From Phoenix dactylifera (taxonomy: Eukaryota; Streptophyta; Magnoliopsida; Arecales; Arecaceae), in NCBI RefSeq assembly GCF_009389715.1, contig NC_052392.1, positions 32,771,227 through 32,835,226 on the forward strand: a DNA stretch of 64,000 bases, in the 5' to 3' direction. Below the pieces are notes generated by a model that saw nothing but the letters and a program-made list of their open reading frames with translations, did no database searches and was not told the DNA's origin. Within the stretch, counting starts at the first letter, position 1. Each line of letters begins with the position of its first letter. The position numbers and the translations under genes are program-made. Below are positions 46,896 to 60,276 of the stretch, one piece after another.

Positions 46896-49800
46896 ATGGA
46901 AGAAGACGACGATCTCTGGCAGCGGTACCTCGAGCTCGACGACGACGACCCCGGCGGAGGGCCCGACTCCCAGCATCTCTCCTCCTCCCCCTCCTCCCCC
47001 TCCTCCTACCTCGCTGGCTTCCTCATCGCCAACATCGTCGGCCTCCGCTACTACTCCGGCACCATCAGCGGCCGCGAGATGGTCGGCCTCGTCCGCGAAC
47101 CCCTCAACCCCTACGATCCCAACGCCATCAAGGTCCTCAACACCCGCATGGCCCAGGTCGGCCACATCGAGCGTTCCGTCGCCGCCGTCCTCGCCCCGCT
47201 TCTCGATTCCCGCCTAGTCTCCGTCGAGGGCATCGTCCCCAAACCCCCCAAGAACCGCAATCCATACCGCCTTCCCTGCCAAGTCCACATTTTCGCCCGT
47301 CCCGACGCCATCCCCCTTGTCCGCGATGCCCTCGACCAAGGCGGCCTCCAGCTTATCGACGAGTCCGATCTCCAGTTCGGCCTCTCCGAGGCTGCCATCG
47401 TCCAGGAGAGGAATTCCAATTCCAATTCCAAGGCCGGGAACGGTGCTCGGAGGATCGACGATATATTTGCTCTCGTTGGTAAAGAGGACGAGGCGAAAAG
47501 GTTCCAGCTTGAACCCCCAAAGGAGTTCGTCGTATCAGAGCTCTTTGCGCACCAGAAGGAAGGGTTGGGGTGGTTGGTCCGAAGGGAAAATTCATCCGAT
47601 TTGCCGCCATTTTGGGAGGAGCGGAGCGGGAGCTTCGTGAATGTGCTGACGAATTACCAGACCCACGAGCGGCCGGAGCCGCTAAGGGGTGGGATCTTCG
47701 CGGACGACATGGGTTTGGGAAAGACCCTTACTTTGCTCTCTCTCATTGCCATTAACGGGCCTGGTAGTACCAGTAGTTCCTCTGTGAAAAATATAGGAGG
47801 AGAGGATGAAAAGTCGAGAACTTTGGGTCGTCGGAAGAAATCGAATTCAGGTAAAAATGATGGGGGTGCTCGTCAAAGACGCAAACTTAATGACGGGATT
47901 CGGAGTACTGAGGTTTTAGGCTCGAAGACGACGTTAGTTGTGTGTCCACCTTCAGTATTTTCGTCATGGATAACTCAGTTGGAAGAACATACGATGCCTG
48001 GTAGTTTGAAGGTCTACTTGTACCATGGGGAACGTACAAGGGAACCGAAGGAGCTTCTGAGGTATGATATTGTGCTGACAACCTACAGTACTTTGGCTGC
48101 AGAGTTTAGTGATCCTGAGTCACCTATGAAGGAGATAGAGTGGTTAAGAGTTATATTAGATGAGGCTCATTTGATCAAGAATTTTGCTGCTCAGCAGACG
48201 AAAGCTGTCATTGCTTTGAAGGCGGAAAGGAGGTGGGCAGTAACAGGGACACCCATTCAGAACAGTTCCTTCGATTTATTCTCACTCATGGCTTTCTTAA
48301 GATTTCAGCCATTTTCAATTAAGTACTATTGGCAGAGCTTAGTACAGCGCCCATTAGCACAGGGGAGTAACAGCGGATTATCACGTCTGCAGGTAAGTTG
48401 GCTTTATAACTTACCATGCTTTTATTTCCTTTCTAATTTTATTTGCACAGCTTTTCTAGGTTTGTTGATGACACAGCAGTTTGTAGACGGTGTTCAAAAT
48501 CCAGCTTTATCTTTAAATGTTTTTCGCTCAATTTTAATCCTTATGTGGTTATTCTAGTGGATTATAAAATTAGCATGTTCTAATTTCCATGTGGTCCCTT
48601 TTAAACTGCAGATCATTACTATTCACATTATTTAAGCTCCTACATTTTTTAGTTGACTCTATAATAGAATTGTAAATAAAACTGCACAGGTTGCTAATTT
48701 AGACTTGAATAAATCTCTCTAAGCTAGCTTTGTTGCATTTCAAGTAAGTTGCAACTGGAAACAAATTTTGAGAAGGACTTTTATTACTATTGTACATCTC
48801 CACGCCTCTCCAACCAAACCCATATAATCTCTCTCATATTTAGGAGCATCTTTATTTTCATGTAAACGGTTAAAAGTACATCTCTTACCACTGCCATCAG
48901 TCACTTTTGATTTATTGCATGTTCTGATAAGGAAGAAGTACTAGACTTTCTTTTACTCTATGCAACACAGTTTGATAGCATCTATAAGAGTTCCACATAT
49001 GATTTTTATACCTGAAATAGCACATTAAGCTTGTTTGCATCCACACATATGTTCATACAAACAGGCCTTTAAAAGATAAATATTGCACTAATTGGTGGTG
49101 GTCATCCATGAGAGAGGTGGGTGCGCTTTCACCTGCTGTCCATCTAATTTCATCATACTTACAAGGAATAATGTGCTTCCTGACTGATAAAGAACTATTT
49201 TTCCTGTGGCTGTTTTTTATTTATATTTAACCTTTGAATTATACCTAAACACCTTGGAATCACTTATTCTTAATACCTTATTGAGCAGTAAGGAATCTCA
49301 AATCGTGACTCCAAGCTCCCCTAGTTCTTTGGTCTATTTGCCTTTTCAGCACAGTGTATGCTTTTATTTAATCACTATTGATCCCCCATTCAATAAAAAA
49401 GAAAAAAAAACTCTAGTGAATTTTTCTTTTTGCTTGATGCTTTAAGGAACTGATGCATGATATAACATATGTAGGCAAGCATCTTGTTTGCTTCAGATAG
49501 GAGCATCTGCATGCTTCATCAAACTTTTGATTTTAAATATGACACCTGCAATGGGATGCAGTTGAAATATTTTTCATGGTCCATGCATTTATTGTTCATA
49601 TAAGACAGTTAAAATCTTAGCTGTCTTATATAAACAACCTAATTGGAGGTCTTGCTAAAATCTAGAAAGTCATATCTATACAAACATGTGAGATTTGCGT
49701 GTTGAGATATATATTTTAACCAGAAAATGTTTCCAATGTGCATCTAGCCATCTCTTGATGCAACATGGTGCAGATAATAAACAGGGAAAAGGAAATGAGT

Positions 49801-52800
49801 TGACCTTCTTCAGCAATTTGGTTGTAGTGCGTATGAAGGATTGGTTGTTTGGCATCATGGGTTTATCTTTAAGTTTGATTAGAAGGATTAAGGTCATGTA
49901 TAGAGAGCCACTGGTATATAACTTTCTCTATGGTGAAACTTTTGTCGTGTCAACGAACTTTGATACAAATGTCTTATTCATAGTATTGAGCCCTTGCGAT
50001 AGAATTAGCATAACCCTCTCAAATTTGGTTGCTATTGATTTCCTTGATGGTGTCTGATATTTATGTAATACGTTTTATTTTGCTCTTATTTCAATTCTTA
50101 ACCATAATTCAGCAATCAGAAGATTCTTCTAAGAGCCCTATGTTGTGGTGCATTAGAGTTTTCCCAAAGTTTGTAGGCAAGATTTTAAAGTCCATGTTCC
50201 TTTTAGAAGAAAGGCCTTGAAATTGGAGAATGTATTCTTCATCTAGTTTTAGGTAATAGGGGAGCATAAAAAAGTCAGTTCATGCCATTAGAGAGGTCTA
50301 GCTTAGTCTCCCCTAAATGCAGGCATTACCAAACTGATAGTTAAACCATGAAATTCTAGAGATAAATAAACCTACAAAATAAACACCATGGACTGTATCA
50401 TATTACTAAGATTAGCACCTTAGATTATTAGGTCTAAAGGGTCTGCTTAGCTTTTTTCATTGATTGAAGTTCTTAAGTTTTATAGCCTAATAGAGTTTGG
50501 CGCCTTAAGATATGCTTTAGCTCACATCAAGTATATCACAAATTACATGATGATGTTAGTGTCAAGGTTAGAGATATTAATTTGGTTTTTCTGAAAAATA
50601 ATAATCATATAAATTGTTTCTTGTGTTCCTTGGATTATGGTATAGAAATAACCCATGGTGGAGTAGTGTCTTTAGCTCAAATAGAGTGCTTAACAATGTT
50701 TTTTCAGGAATTGAGTGGTCAAGTAGGGTCCAATAAGACACAGAGATGCAGGTTCTAGGAAACTTGTAGGAAGGTAGAACTTCCTTCAACCATTTCTTTC
50801 TTTATTCTTTTTTTTTCTCTTCTGTTTATTGTTCCGATAGCAAAGACAATAATTGCTAAGACAATGATGTTATTGTCTCTTATAGACATCATTGAAAAGG
50901 AGGTCAAAAGGAGGAGGAGGGAGGGAAGGATGAGTTGTCGGAAGAGGAGGATGAGGTGATTAAGAGGAGCAAAGGAATTTGCTCTCACACTTGTGCCACC
51001 TGTACTTCATGCCAAGTCTGTACAGCCAGTTGGTGTCTCTGTCGTTTCTTCCTCACTCTGGTCCCATTTCGTAAGCTCTCTATTTTTATCTTGACAACTG
51101 CAGCACGTGAGAGAAATGAAAAGCACACTTGATCCCGGTTGCCTATTTGTAAGTTGGCATGATACTTATTGACCTTACCTCTTGCCTATTTTTAATATCA
51201 TATAAGTAGGCTGCCTAGGCCTTAGGCAAGGCACCTTGACATCCAAAGCAGTTGTCTAGGTCATCTTTTAGTGGACTACATTTAAGCGTTATTGTAAAAA
51301 ATCAACCTCAGATCATGGTTTTTGATTAAGATGAAAATTGACAATGATATTCCTTAACCATCATTTACAAATTCCATTCGAGAAGTTTATTTGTAGCATT
51401 AAATGTTTCTTTGAAGTGATTTAGAGCTTGCCAATAACCCTATATTTTATGTGAAAATGTTCATAATGTAACCATGGGCTTTGCAAATCATGGTGGTAAG
51501 CTAATTCCTCCCATTTGCAATCTCATTGTACTGTCTCCTTTTGTATATGTGTACTAAACAGATAACCGGGTATGCTTTGGCAATACTTGAAGCAAAATAT
51601 TTCAGAACTGATACATATCAAGATTATGTCCAATAGTAAATTATATTTGAAGAAAGCTTAGTGAAAAGCGATAATATAATAGTTATGATCAATCTCACAC
51701 TCAAGGAAATAAAATTGATTTTATCTAATTTACAACTTTTTATGTGAACAGACAAAACTATATCTTAAAGTCTTTGACAAGTACAACTTTTCTGTCCTTT
51801 CCGGAGAGAAATCAGGCTGAGCAAATGTGATCAATTTCTTATCTAATTATGTTTCAAATTCTTATTTCATTTAGAATACCTAAAAGAAGTAGACATAATT
51901 TGTATTGATGCAAGCTTCTACTTCAAATTAAGAGTATGAAGAAAGAATAAAACAATTCTAATTATCTCTCTTCAATGTTTTGCAACTTTATAAGCAAAAT
52001 ATTAGGTTCATCAATGAATTTAAAGAGACACTGTAGCTATTAGGATTGTAGAAACCCATAAGAACAGAAAACACCTCTGCACTGAGATGGAAGTAGCTTG
52101 AAATATACATAATGTAGTAGATATAGTGCAGTCAATACTAAACACCATTCTATAGAGGTCATCAAGAAATCCTTGTTTTTGGTGGAATGTTTGGTTAACA
52201 TGCCAGTATTTAAATGCATGAAGAAAGAGAAACTGAAGAAAATCAAATGGTTATTGCAATTGAGAGACAATGAAGTATCCCCTCACCCAAATGGAGTGGA
52301 ACCTAAATCCTTGCCATCTCCTCCACAACCAAGATAGCAAACTGCGTATGTTGCTGTTTCTACTGACAAACCTTACCCTGAGAGAGGAGTTGGAGGCAAG
52401 GTGGTTATGCTGGCGGCTAATAGTATTCACAAGGAGTAGGTGGCCAGCTGGTGGCAGTGGTGCTAGAAGAGGAGGCCTTCTTTAATTTGTCCATACAGAA
52501 GAAAAAAAGAAGAGAAGGCTTGCATAGTCAGACCTCGCATTCCATGAGACTAAATACAACAGGAATTATATTAAAGAAGAAGAAGAAGAAGAAGAAGAAG
52601 AAGAAGAAGAAGAAGATAAAAGATATTCAGACCTAATGAGCTGTTAATATTTCTATATATAACTTTTACATCAAATATGCCTGGTTACTACTGTTCGAGG
52701 AAAAATCAATGGAGCATCTGGTTTTGAGAGGAAAGTTATGGTTATATAAACTGGGAAGTAAGTCGTGGAACAAAGTTGGATTTGGATATGCTTGGTACTT

Positions 52801-55800
52801 AATGCTTTTAGAAGGTGAACCTGAGATGGCGGTGTTTTTTCCTAATTGATATGATTTCTTTTCGAAATTTTGGATGAACTTTGTTAGTGTTATATGTAGA
52901 TAGCACAGTGTTTCCATTCTGAATTTGATCTCAACGGGTGAGAATAAGTACTCAGAATATGAGCTCATGTTATCTTAGATGTATTTTAATTATCTTTCAG
53001 GCCTTGATGGGTACCATTTCCCTGCGGCGAACAAAAGATACCCAGAGCGGAAACAAGAGCGTGGTTGGGCTGCCACCAAAAACTATTGAAACTTGCTTTG
53101 TGGAACTCTCTGCTGAGGAATGTGAATATTATGATCATATGGAATCAGAAGCACAAAACACAGTGAGGGAGTACATCGACGCAGACACTGTGTTACGCAA
53201 TTATTCTACTGTACTTCATATTATATTACGGCTTCGCCAGATCTGTAATGATATGGCATTGTGTCCATCAGACATTAAATCATTCCTTCCATCTGATACT
53301 CTTGAAGGTAACATATTTTTGATACATCCGTCCTAGCAAAAAAAAAGAAAAAAGTAACATATTTTCATTCATTTTTAATTTAAAGTTCTTTAAAAGGTTG
53401 TTATTAATCTCTTATATTAGGCATTTGCTGGAACCATGTAGGTGTTTTTCATAGGCAGTACTTTGTAATGGATATATATGTAAAAGCTTTTGATTATATT
53501 AATTATAATTGTGATGATGATACTATCTTTAAAGAGTTGCTACTGTAGTGCTATGCATGTAATTAGCATAAGTAAAGCAACATTCTTCTGGAGACTAAAC
53601 TTGTGGTGCAAGTTCTGTGAACTGTACTCTATATTTGCCATTTTATGTTGTATGTGGCATTTAGATTGCTTTTAGGAAGATTTATCTGTGGAACAAAAAT
53701 TTTGCTCTTTTTATTTTTGTTAACCAGTTTTGTCATTTTTAAAAGTATTGCTTTTGTTATTTAGCACTCTTTATGCTACTTTTAAGTAATACTGTGTTTA
53801 CTATGTGTGGTTGATTTTAGCAGCTTTCTTTCCTATTTGAGTTAGTCTCTAAGAAACTGAAAGGCTTCTAATTGTGAGGCTTATGATAAGCCTTCTTTGT
53901 TGTAAAACAGAGTCAACTTGATCTAGGTTGTTCTATGGTAGCCAGTTGAAAACAAGAGATTTCTAGCTCTCTCTGCCCTCTTCAGTTGGTTAAAGTAGAA
54001 TAGATCCAATAGAATGTGCAGGAAGGAGAAGTTATATTAGTTTTATGGAGATGCTGATTCTTAGATTTTTTTTTTGTCATAATCTTGACCCTTTGTACAT
54101 CAATTTAAAGTATTTGCATGCCAATACCAAGTACTACATATCAGGAGCCTTTTATGGATCTATTATTATTTTTACCTTTTGTTTTGCTTTATTAATTTTT
54201 GGGCTTTTCATATTTATTCAGTTTTTGTTCTGTTTGAGATTTTGATTTTGTATAAAAAAAGCTAAAATGGCGATCTAAAGCCCTAAGGGATAAATTATAT
54301 GGTTGATGTTAGAGAGGCTTCCAATAGTAAAAGAGGACCCAACTTTGAATTTTCCTAGCTCGATAGTCAAAGAGCAAATATTTCACAACTTTAATGGCAT
54401 AAGAATTGTTGATTATTGTGAATTTCAGTATGAGTAAAATTCCTATGGAATGAAGCTGTTGAAAGATTTGTCTCTAGGTACTTAACCCATTATACAGCTT
54501 GGTTTGTATACATATTATCTTGGTTATGGTCCTTGTGTCTCTAGGTTCATAAAGGGGCAAGTTGTTTTCAAAAAAATAATTGAGGTGATATTTCAAATGT
54601 TCAATGCATGTATAAATTGATATGTTCATATAGTTTGCAAGTCAATAATATAATGAAACCCTTGATACAAATTTATATTTGATTACTATTGAAGATTATC
54701 TTGCTTGAATGTTTGGGTGAGAATAGTTTGGAATAAGGATTGCTGTACTGGAATCGAGCCCTGGATCGGTTGTCTGGCAGCACAGGTCGGTACGACCCTA
54801 TCCCATGCCGTGTCAGGCCCGTACTGACACAACAGAGGTGGCAGGGGAAAGGGAGAACGGGAGAGAGAAAAACAAAGAGAAGGGGGAGAATGGGAGGGAG
54901 GCCGGTGGACGGCTAGGAGCGGACGGCTAGGAGAGGCCGGTGAGCCGCAAGGTTCGTTTGAAACAGGGGTTCCAGAGGGGCCTCCTATTTCGAACGAAAT
55001 AGAGGATCGGAGGCAGAGCCCCTCCTTTGCCTCCTCTGTGTGGTAGCTTTATAGCCCTCTGTCGGCTAGCATCCACCTCCCTCTCTTTTCCTTCCTCTCC
55101 CTCTCCCTCCCTCCCCCGCTCTCTCTTTCCTTTCTTTTCTTTTCCTTCTCCCCGTTCGTTGCCGATTCTCATTTTGTTTGCTATAACCATTTCAGTCCGC
55201 CGCGGTACGGCTTGATACACTCTAAACTGGTCGGTTCGGGACAGTTTCGCCAACCATGGTTTGGAATTATGAATGTGTACTTGATTGTCATGTTGTATGA
55301 TGTTTATTGGTGCCCTATAAGGGTCGTTACATTTTTTGGCCTTGAAGTTAATCTTGTTCATTCATGACCTATGAAGAATACATGTTATTGTTATATGAGA
55401 TGCATGTGACACTATGTACTAATGTCTCCATCTATTGTAACATCTAGTATATACTGAAAAAAATTGCAATATATGATCTTATATTTGGTGCTTTGCAAAT
55501 GAAGATGCCTCTATCAACATGCTTTGAATGTTGAGGAACACTCGCTCAACTGCATATCCATGTATTAAGGTAGCACATGCCAATACCATGCCAACTGCCA
55601 TTAACATTATATTATGCTTGGTACATAATATAATGTGTCAATCATTGTGCCATGTGTCAATCATTGTGCTATTGTCAAACAATTGGTAAGGAACAGGATG
55701 GGTATATGTTTTGTTGCATCGACCATGCAGCGAGGCACTGAGCATCCATGATAGTACCTAACACTATGTGACAAAAAGTTGAGCAAATACATCACACAGA

Positions 55801-58800
55801 GATTCTTATGCATCAACTCTATGACAACAAGACATGTGCATCCATCAGTTTGGGTAAGGCCATGACCCCATATCAATATCAAATCTTTAGGCCCAAGCTT
55901 GGTCCAGACTAGCCTCAGGCCTACTTTTCATAGTCAAGCCCACCTTGCAGCAAAACTGCAGGCTTGAGCCAAACTTGGTTAATCCGACCTATGTGACCAA
56001 GGTCTAGCTGCAACATTGTGTGAGAGAGAAGAGGATGGAGAAGGGAGGGAGGGAGAGGGAAGAGAGGAGACTATCTTCTGTGGGATGCTGGATGGAGAGG
56101 AAGTGGCTGGTTATAGGGGAGAAGGGGGTGCTGAGCTACATGCACACACATACACAGAGTTGGAAGGGAGAGCGGTGGAGCTGTGGAGGAGAGAGGCACA
56201 ACTGATCATGGGGAGAGAGGGTGGAGAGATAGAAAATGTTAGAGGAGGAAGGTGAAAGCATTTTTGTGATTATATAACATTATATTGAAATAAATCATAG
56301 TTATTCAATAACTAGTATAGGATATGTCCACATTGATTTTTGAAACGAAAGAGTTCGAGTGCTTTTATTATCTAATTCATTTGCGGACGACTCATTCATA
56401 GATATGGATAATTTAATCATTGCACATATCACTGCTACGTTTAAAATGACTATGTGCTTTTTCTTAGGTGACCTCAATTCATGTGCGTGCTTCACATATA
56501 GGGTCTGTTGTAGGGGTTCCTGAATTTAGTCCTACATCGACCGAGTAGCGGAAAGGTCTGTGCCTTATAATGGGGGCTCAAAGCTTTTCCTTACGAGGGC
56601 CCTTTTGTGGAACAAAACCGTGCGGGGTGGCTCCTCTCGCGTGCCCAAGTGCCCAGAGGTCTACGATCCCCAGAGTGGACAATACCTCGTGGGGGACCCA
56701 GCTCGCTTTCCCGCTTGCGCTCGGTTAGGACTGTGCTGTTGCTCGGGTCAGCCCGGCAACAGATGGCGTGCCAGGTAGGGGCCCCGACCGGCATAGGACC
56801 TTTCCGCTAGGGGGGTTGTATTGTAGGGTTCCCGAATTTAGTTCCACATCGACCGAGTAGTGGAAAGGTCTGTGCCTTATAATGGGGGGCTCAAAACCTT
56901 TCCTCACGAGGGCCCTTTTGTGGGACAAAACCGTGCGGGGTGGCTCCTCTCGCGTGCCCAAGTGCCCAGAGGTCTACGATCCCCAGAGCGGACAATACCT
57001 CATGGGGGACAGCTCGCTTTCCCGCTTGCGCTCGGTTGGGACTGTGCTGTTGCTCGGGTCAGCCCGGTAACAGGGTCTATTTGGTTTTTGCAGCAAAAGT
57101 GACTTTAGGGCACTTTCAGAAAATGCATTTTGAAAAAGTGGGCATTTTTATCCTTTGGTTTGCTGAGAAAGTGATGGTTGTTTAAGTGTTTCATGGTAAG
57201 GTAAAGAAAGTCATATTTAGCATGTGTTGAATGAGTAAGATATTTTTTTTTATTATTATCTTTTTTTATCGATGTTTAAATAATAATATTATTATATCAA
57301 ATATGAATATAACCATGTATTGATTTAAATACAATAATAATATTTTATTATTTATTATTTTCTTAATGTTTAAGTAATACTGATAATACTCCTGTCAGAA
57401 AATTTTATTATTATAATTATTATTAGTAATATAACTATTATTTTTTTTGATTAGTAATAGTTATTAAATAATTTAATAATTGTGTAATATAATTCAACAA
57501 TAAGATGTTATTATATTTTGATATAATATGTTATAATAATAATATACTACAATATAATAATCATATAATTTGATATAATAATATCATCAATAACTATTAT
57601 TACAATATAATAATATTTAAAATAAAATCAGTACAAATAATAGAATTAATCATAACTAATTCTAACTAATAACATTTTAGTAATTTAAAATTAGTTATTG
57701 TAATAAACAATATTATAATATAATAAAAATACAAATAATATATTCTAAGATAATAATATATTATAAAACTTCTTTGACACCAAATTGTAGAAACAAGGTG
57801 GTTGAAGATGGCATTAGAAAATTGAGGAATTCCATATGATCCTACTGCGGTGATATGAGGAATTGGGTTTGAAACTCAAAGATACAATGATGTTTGGCCA
57901 GTGCACTCTTCTTTGGCCGTCACTTGAGACCTTCCTAGACTTACAACACTATTAACTGTTTAAAAATACGATTGTGATTTGGGACCTTCAAAAGGATACA
58001 AGTAGGCAGGTCTTGGTCCAGGTCTAATGTGACAAATACCTTTTCTGAATTAACTTTAGTCCAAGATTTGAAATTGGAACCAACCAATCACTTGGTGGGT
58101 CTAGGTTAGGTCGGGCCAAGCCCTAAATTTAATGCTAAACTCTTTGAACTAAATCTTGTGGCTCAAGACTGACCCAATTGAAAGTTAAGACCGACCCAAT
58201 TGAAATTTGTGACCTTATTTGGGATAGATGCCTAACCCATGGGTTTTAATTTTGGATACATATTGGATTTAATTTGGCCCAGATTCATGTATGATCCAGG
58301 GATACCAACCTGTTTTGTTCCCAGGACTTCATGAATGATAGAATGAGAACCTCTTGGTCTACCTATGATCCAACTATGTTATCATTGTCATGCATTTGAC
58401 TACTGGAACTTAGTTTTGGACAATTGCTGAGCCTTTTGGTCCAGCCAGAAAACAACAAAATTCTTGGCACTGATGCATAAGCTGGAAACCAATTAGATTT
58501 TGAGTTTTGGCGAAGCCTTTTGGTTCAGCAGGAATCCAACAAATTCTCAGCATTGATCAATTGTTAAGCTGGAGTTTAATTAGTTTCCAGCAGTTATTTT
58601 GGCTGGATAATTGAATAAATCTTTCCCATTTGAACCAATGTACTAACTGTTCGATGTTAAACAACAAGAAGCCTTTCTGTGTAGTTGAACATTGTATTGC
58701 AAATTTGATGGTCAGCTTTGGGCTTTTCCATTGAACAATAAGCTCAAAATGTGCTGGTGCTAACGTGATTCTCAGCATATCTTGATATCTTGCAAATAAG

Positions 58801-60276
58801 GACAGAAAATAATCCTTCGGTCATGATATATCAGTTGACTACATACATGACTTCTCTATATCATGTTCAGCAAACTTTTGCAATGCTTATCTTCAACTGC
58901 CTGGCTAAACAGTATTTGTAGCAGTTAATTGTTTCTTTTGATATATGCAGCATCCATAAAGGATATTATCAATAGAGGTGGAGTTTTAGAACTTTATCCC
59001 CTTTCACACTGCATGAACCACACTTTTGTTCTAAGTTGTGTTTGGTAGAGGGGATAACTTTTGTAGGGTTATCCCTCTACTATTGGTCTATTCCACGAGA
59101 GGAGCCAATTTGTGGTATATGATTGAATGGATGAGTGGAGGGAATAAGTGATTGCAACTATTTTCATGATAATGACAAATTGTCCTCCCATTTTTTGGTG
59201 TATTTAAAGAGCGGATAGGGGCAAAATCATAGCTAGAAGGGATAAGTTTTCGCTATTCTGCCAGATAATTCTATTCTGGCAATTTGGTGGAATAGAATTA
59301 TCCAGATAAATCCACTTGGACTTATATGGATAAGGCTATTATGTAGCCTGTTTAGGGGAATATGGATAACTCTCAATTCTTTTGTTGCAGTTTAGTTGTC
59401 ATGTTCCCTTTGTCATTTTTTTTATCATGTAACTATTCTAATAAAAAAGATATTGTATGTGCAGATGTGTCTCGAAATCCAGAGCTGTTAAAGAAGTTGG
59501 CCTCACTGGTTGAAGATGGAGATGACTTTGACTGCCCTGTCTGCCTCTCTCCGCCAATCAAAGCTGTCATAACTTGTTGCGCTCATATTTTTTGCCAAGC
59601 TTGCATTCTAAGAACCTTGAAGCACCTGAATGCCTGCTGTCCTATTTGTCGCCATCCCTTATCAAAATCAGACCTTTTTTTAGCCCCATCAACAGAGTCA
59701 TCCAAAGATGATGAGTCCAAAGTTTTTGTTTCTGATAGACCTGTCTCTTCAAAAGTTTCTACCTTACTGAAGCTTCTATTGGAAACCAAGAAACAGAACC
59801 CTGAAATAAAGTCGGTCATTTTTTCTCAGTTCAGGAAGATGTTGATCCTGCTCGAGGAGCCACTAAAGTCTGCTGGATTTGAAATTTTGCGATTAGATGG
59901 CTCCATGAGCGCAAAGAAGAGATCTGAAGTGATCAAGGAATTTGGCAAGGGTGATCCTGGTGCACCCACAGTGCTACTGGCCAGCCTTAAGGCTGCAGGT
60001 GCAGGAGTAAATCTAACAGCAGCTTCAAGAGTATACCTGGTCGAACCATGGTGGAACCCAGCACTTGAGGAACAGGCAATGGACAGGGTGCACCGGATTG
60101 GGCAGCAGCAGGATGTAAGGGTGGTAAGGCTGATAGTGAGGGGTAGCATTGAGGAGAGGATCCTTGAGTTGCAAGAAAGGAAGAAAAAATTGGCAAGTGG
60201 TGCATTTGGGAGCAAGGCAGCCAAAGAACAGAAGCAGATGCGTGTTGAAGATGTTCGCATTGTGATGCGTCTGTGA
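46896..60276 (+). CDS. SMARCA3L1: HIRAN-SNF2-RING helicase, SMARCA3-like protein 1
   Basis: Three exons, 46896-48392, 53001-53307 and 59465-60276, join in phase (0, then 1) to give 871 residues. HIRAN DNA-end-binding domain at about 40-140 (GLRYYSG, REPLNPYDPNAI). SNF2 ATPase: Walker A FADDMGLGKT (about 267-276), TLVVCPPSV, DEAH box LDEAHLIKN (about 420-428), VTGTPIQN (about 449). Exon 2 gives ISLRRTK and ILRLRQICND. Exon 3 has a C3HC4 RING (CPVCL...CCAHIFC..C...CPICR, about 626-665) inserted ahead of the C-terminal helicase lobe (VIFSQFRKML, LDGSMSAKKR, LLASLKAAGAGVNLTAASRV, EQAMDRVHRIGQ). This order matches RAD5/HLTF-type translocase-ubiquitin ligases for replication-fork repair, closest to Arabidopsis At5g05130. 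All catalytic motifs are intact. The GC-rich first exon is monocot-like. Introns are 4.6 and 6.2 kb. Confidence 0.93.
48393..53000 (+). other. SNF2 gene intron 1
   Basis: AT-rich intron of 4.6 kb with donor CAG|GTAAGT and acceptor TTTCAG|GCC. It holds a poly-AAG microsatellite near 52.58 kb. No transposon termini could be proven and the short open frames are noise. Confidence 0.7.
52575..52617. repeat. (AAG)n microsatellite
   Basis: About 13-14 AAG units in intron 1 of the SNF2 gene, following GGAATTATATTAA, with slight interruption at the end. Confidence 0.92.
54750..55260. repeat. GC-rich element with GA/CT arms in intron 2
   Basis: GC-rich block in an AT-rich intron: GGTCGGTACGACCC at left, GGTCGGTTCGGGACAG at right, with a purine-rich arm (54.85-54.92 kb) and a pyrimidine-rich arm (55.08-55.16 kb) that could pair. 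It looks like a degraded transposable element of unknown class; no target duplication found. Confidence 0.4.
56506..57072 (+). mobile_element. TRIM with 55-bp interior
   Basis: LTR1 (56506-56761) and LTR2 (56817-57072) are each 256 bp, start TG and end CA, and are nearly identical. The 55-bp interior begins GATGGCGTGCCAGGTAGGGG, a primer-binding-site-like sequence two bases after LTR1, and ends with polypurine CTAGGGGGGT. The 5-bp target duplication GGGTC flanks it (56501-56505, 57073-57077). Each LTR has CCTTATAATGGG as a possible promoter. There is no coding capacity. It inserted at the edge of a MITE-like sequence that continues CTATTTGGTTTTTGC. Confidence 0.92.
57240..57780. repeat. Extreme AT-rich (ATT/AATA) stretch
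   Basis: About 540 bp almost entirely of A and T with ATTATTA and AATAATA motifs, just right of the TRIM. Similar AT-rich cores occur in the candidate MITE at 16.3-16.65 kb, suggesting a MITE interior. Confidence 0.6.

Larger units (their letters stand above)
53308..59464 (+). other. SNF2 gene intron 2
   Basis: This 6.2-kb intron contains GC-rich repeat material at 54.75-55.26 kb, the TRIM at 56506-57072, very AT-rich DNA at 57.24-57.78 kb, and possible MITE sequence at 59.03-59.34 kb. Donor GAAG|GTAACA, acceptor GTGCAG|ATGTG. Confidence 0.7.

Noticed and set aside
47353..47610. Minus- and plus-strand open frames within SNF2 exon 1
   Set aside because: Shadows of the GC-rich coding exon; no homology in those frames.
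54927..55361. 144-codon minus-strand open frame in SNF2 intron 2
   Set aside because: Purine-rich low-complexity (GEGKEKKGKRERGREG) in a GC-rich repeat, no domain.
56515..57072. 5S rRNA-bearing Cassandra-type TRIM
   Set aside because: I looked for 5S gene blocks in the 256-bp LTR and did not see them.
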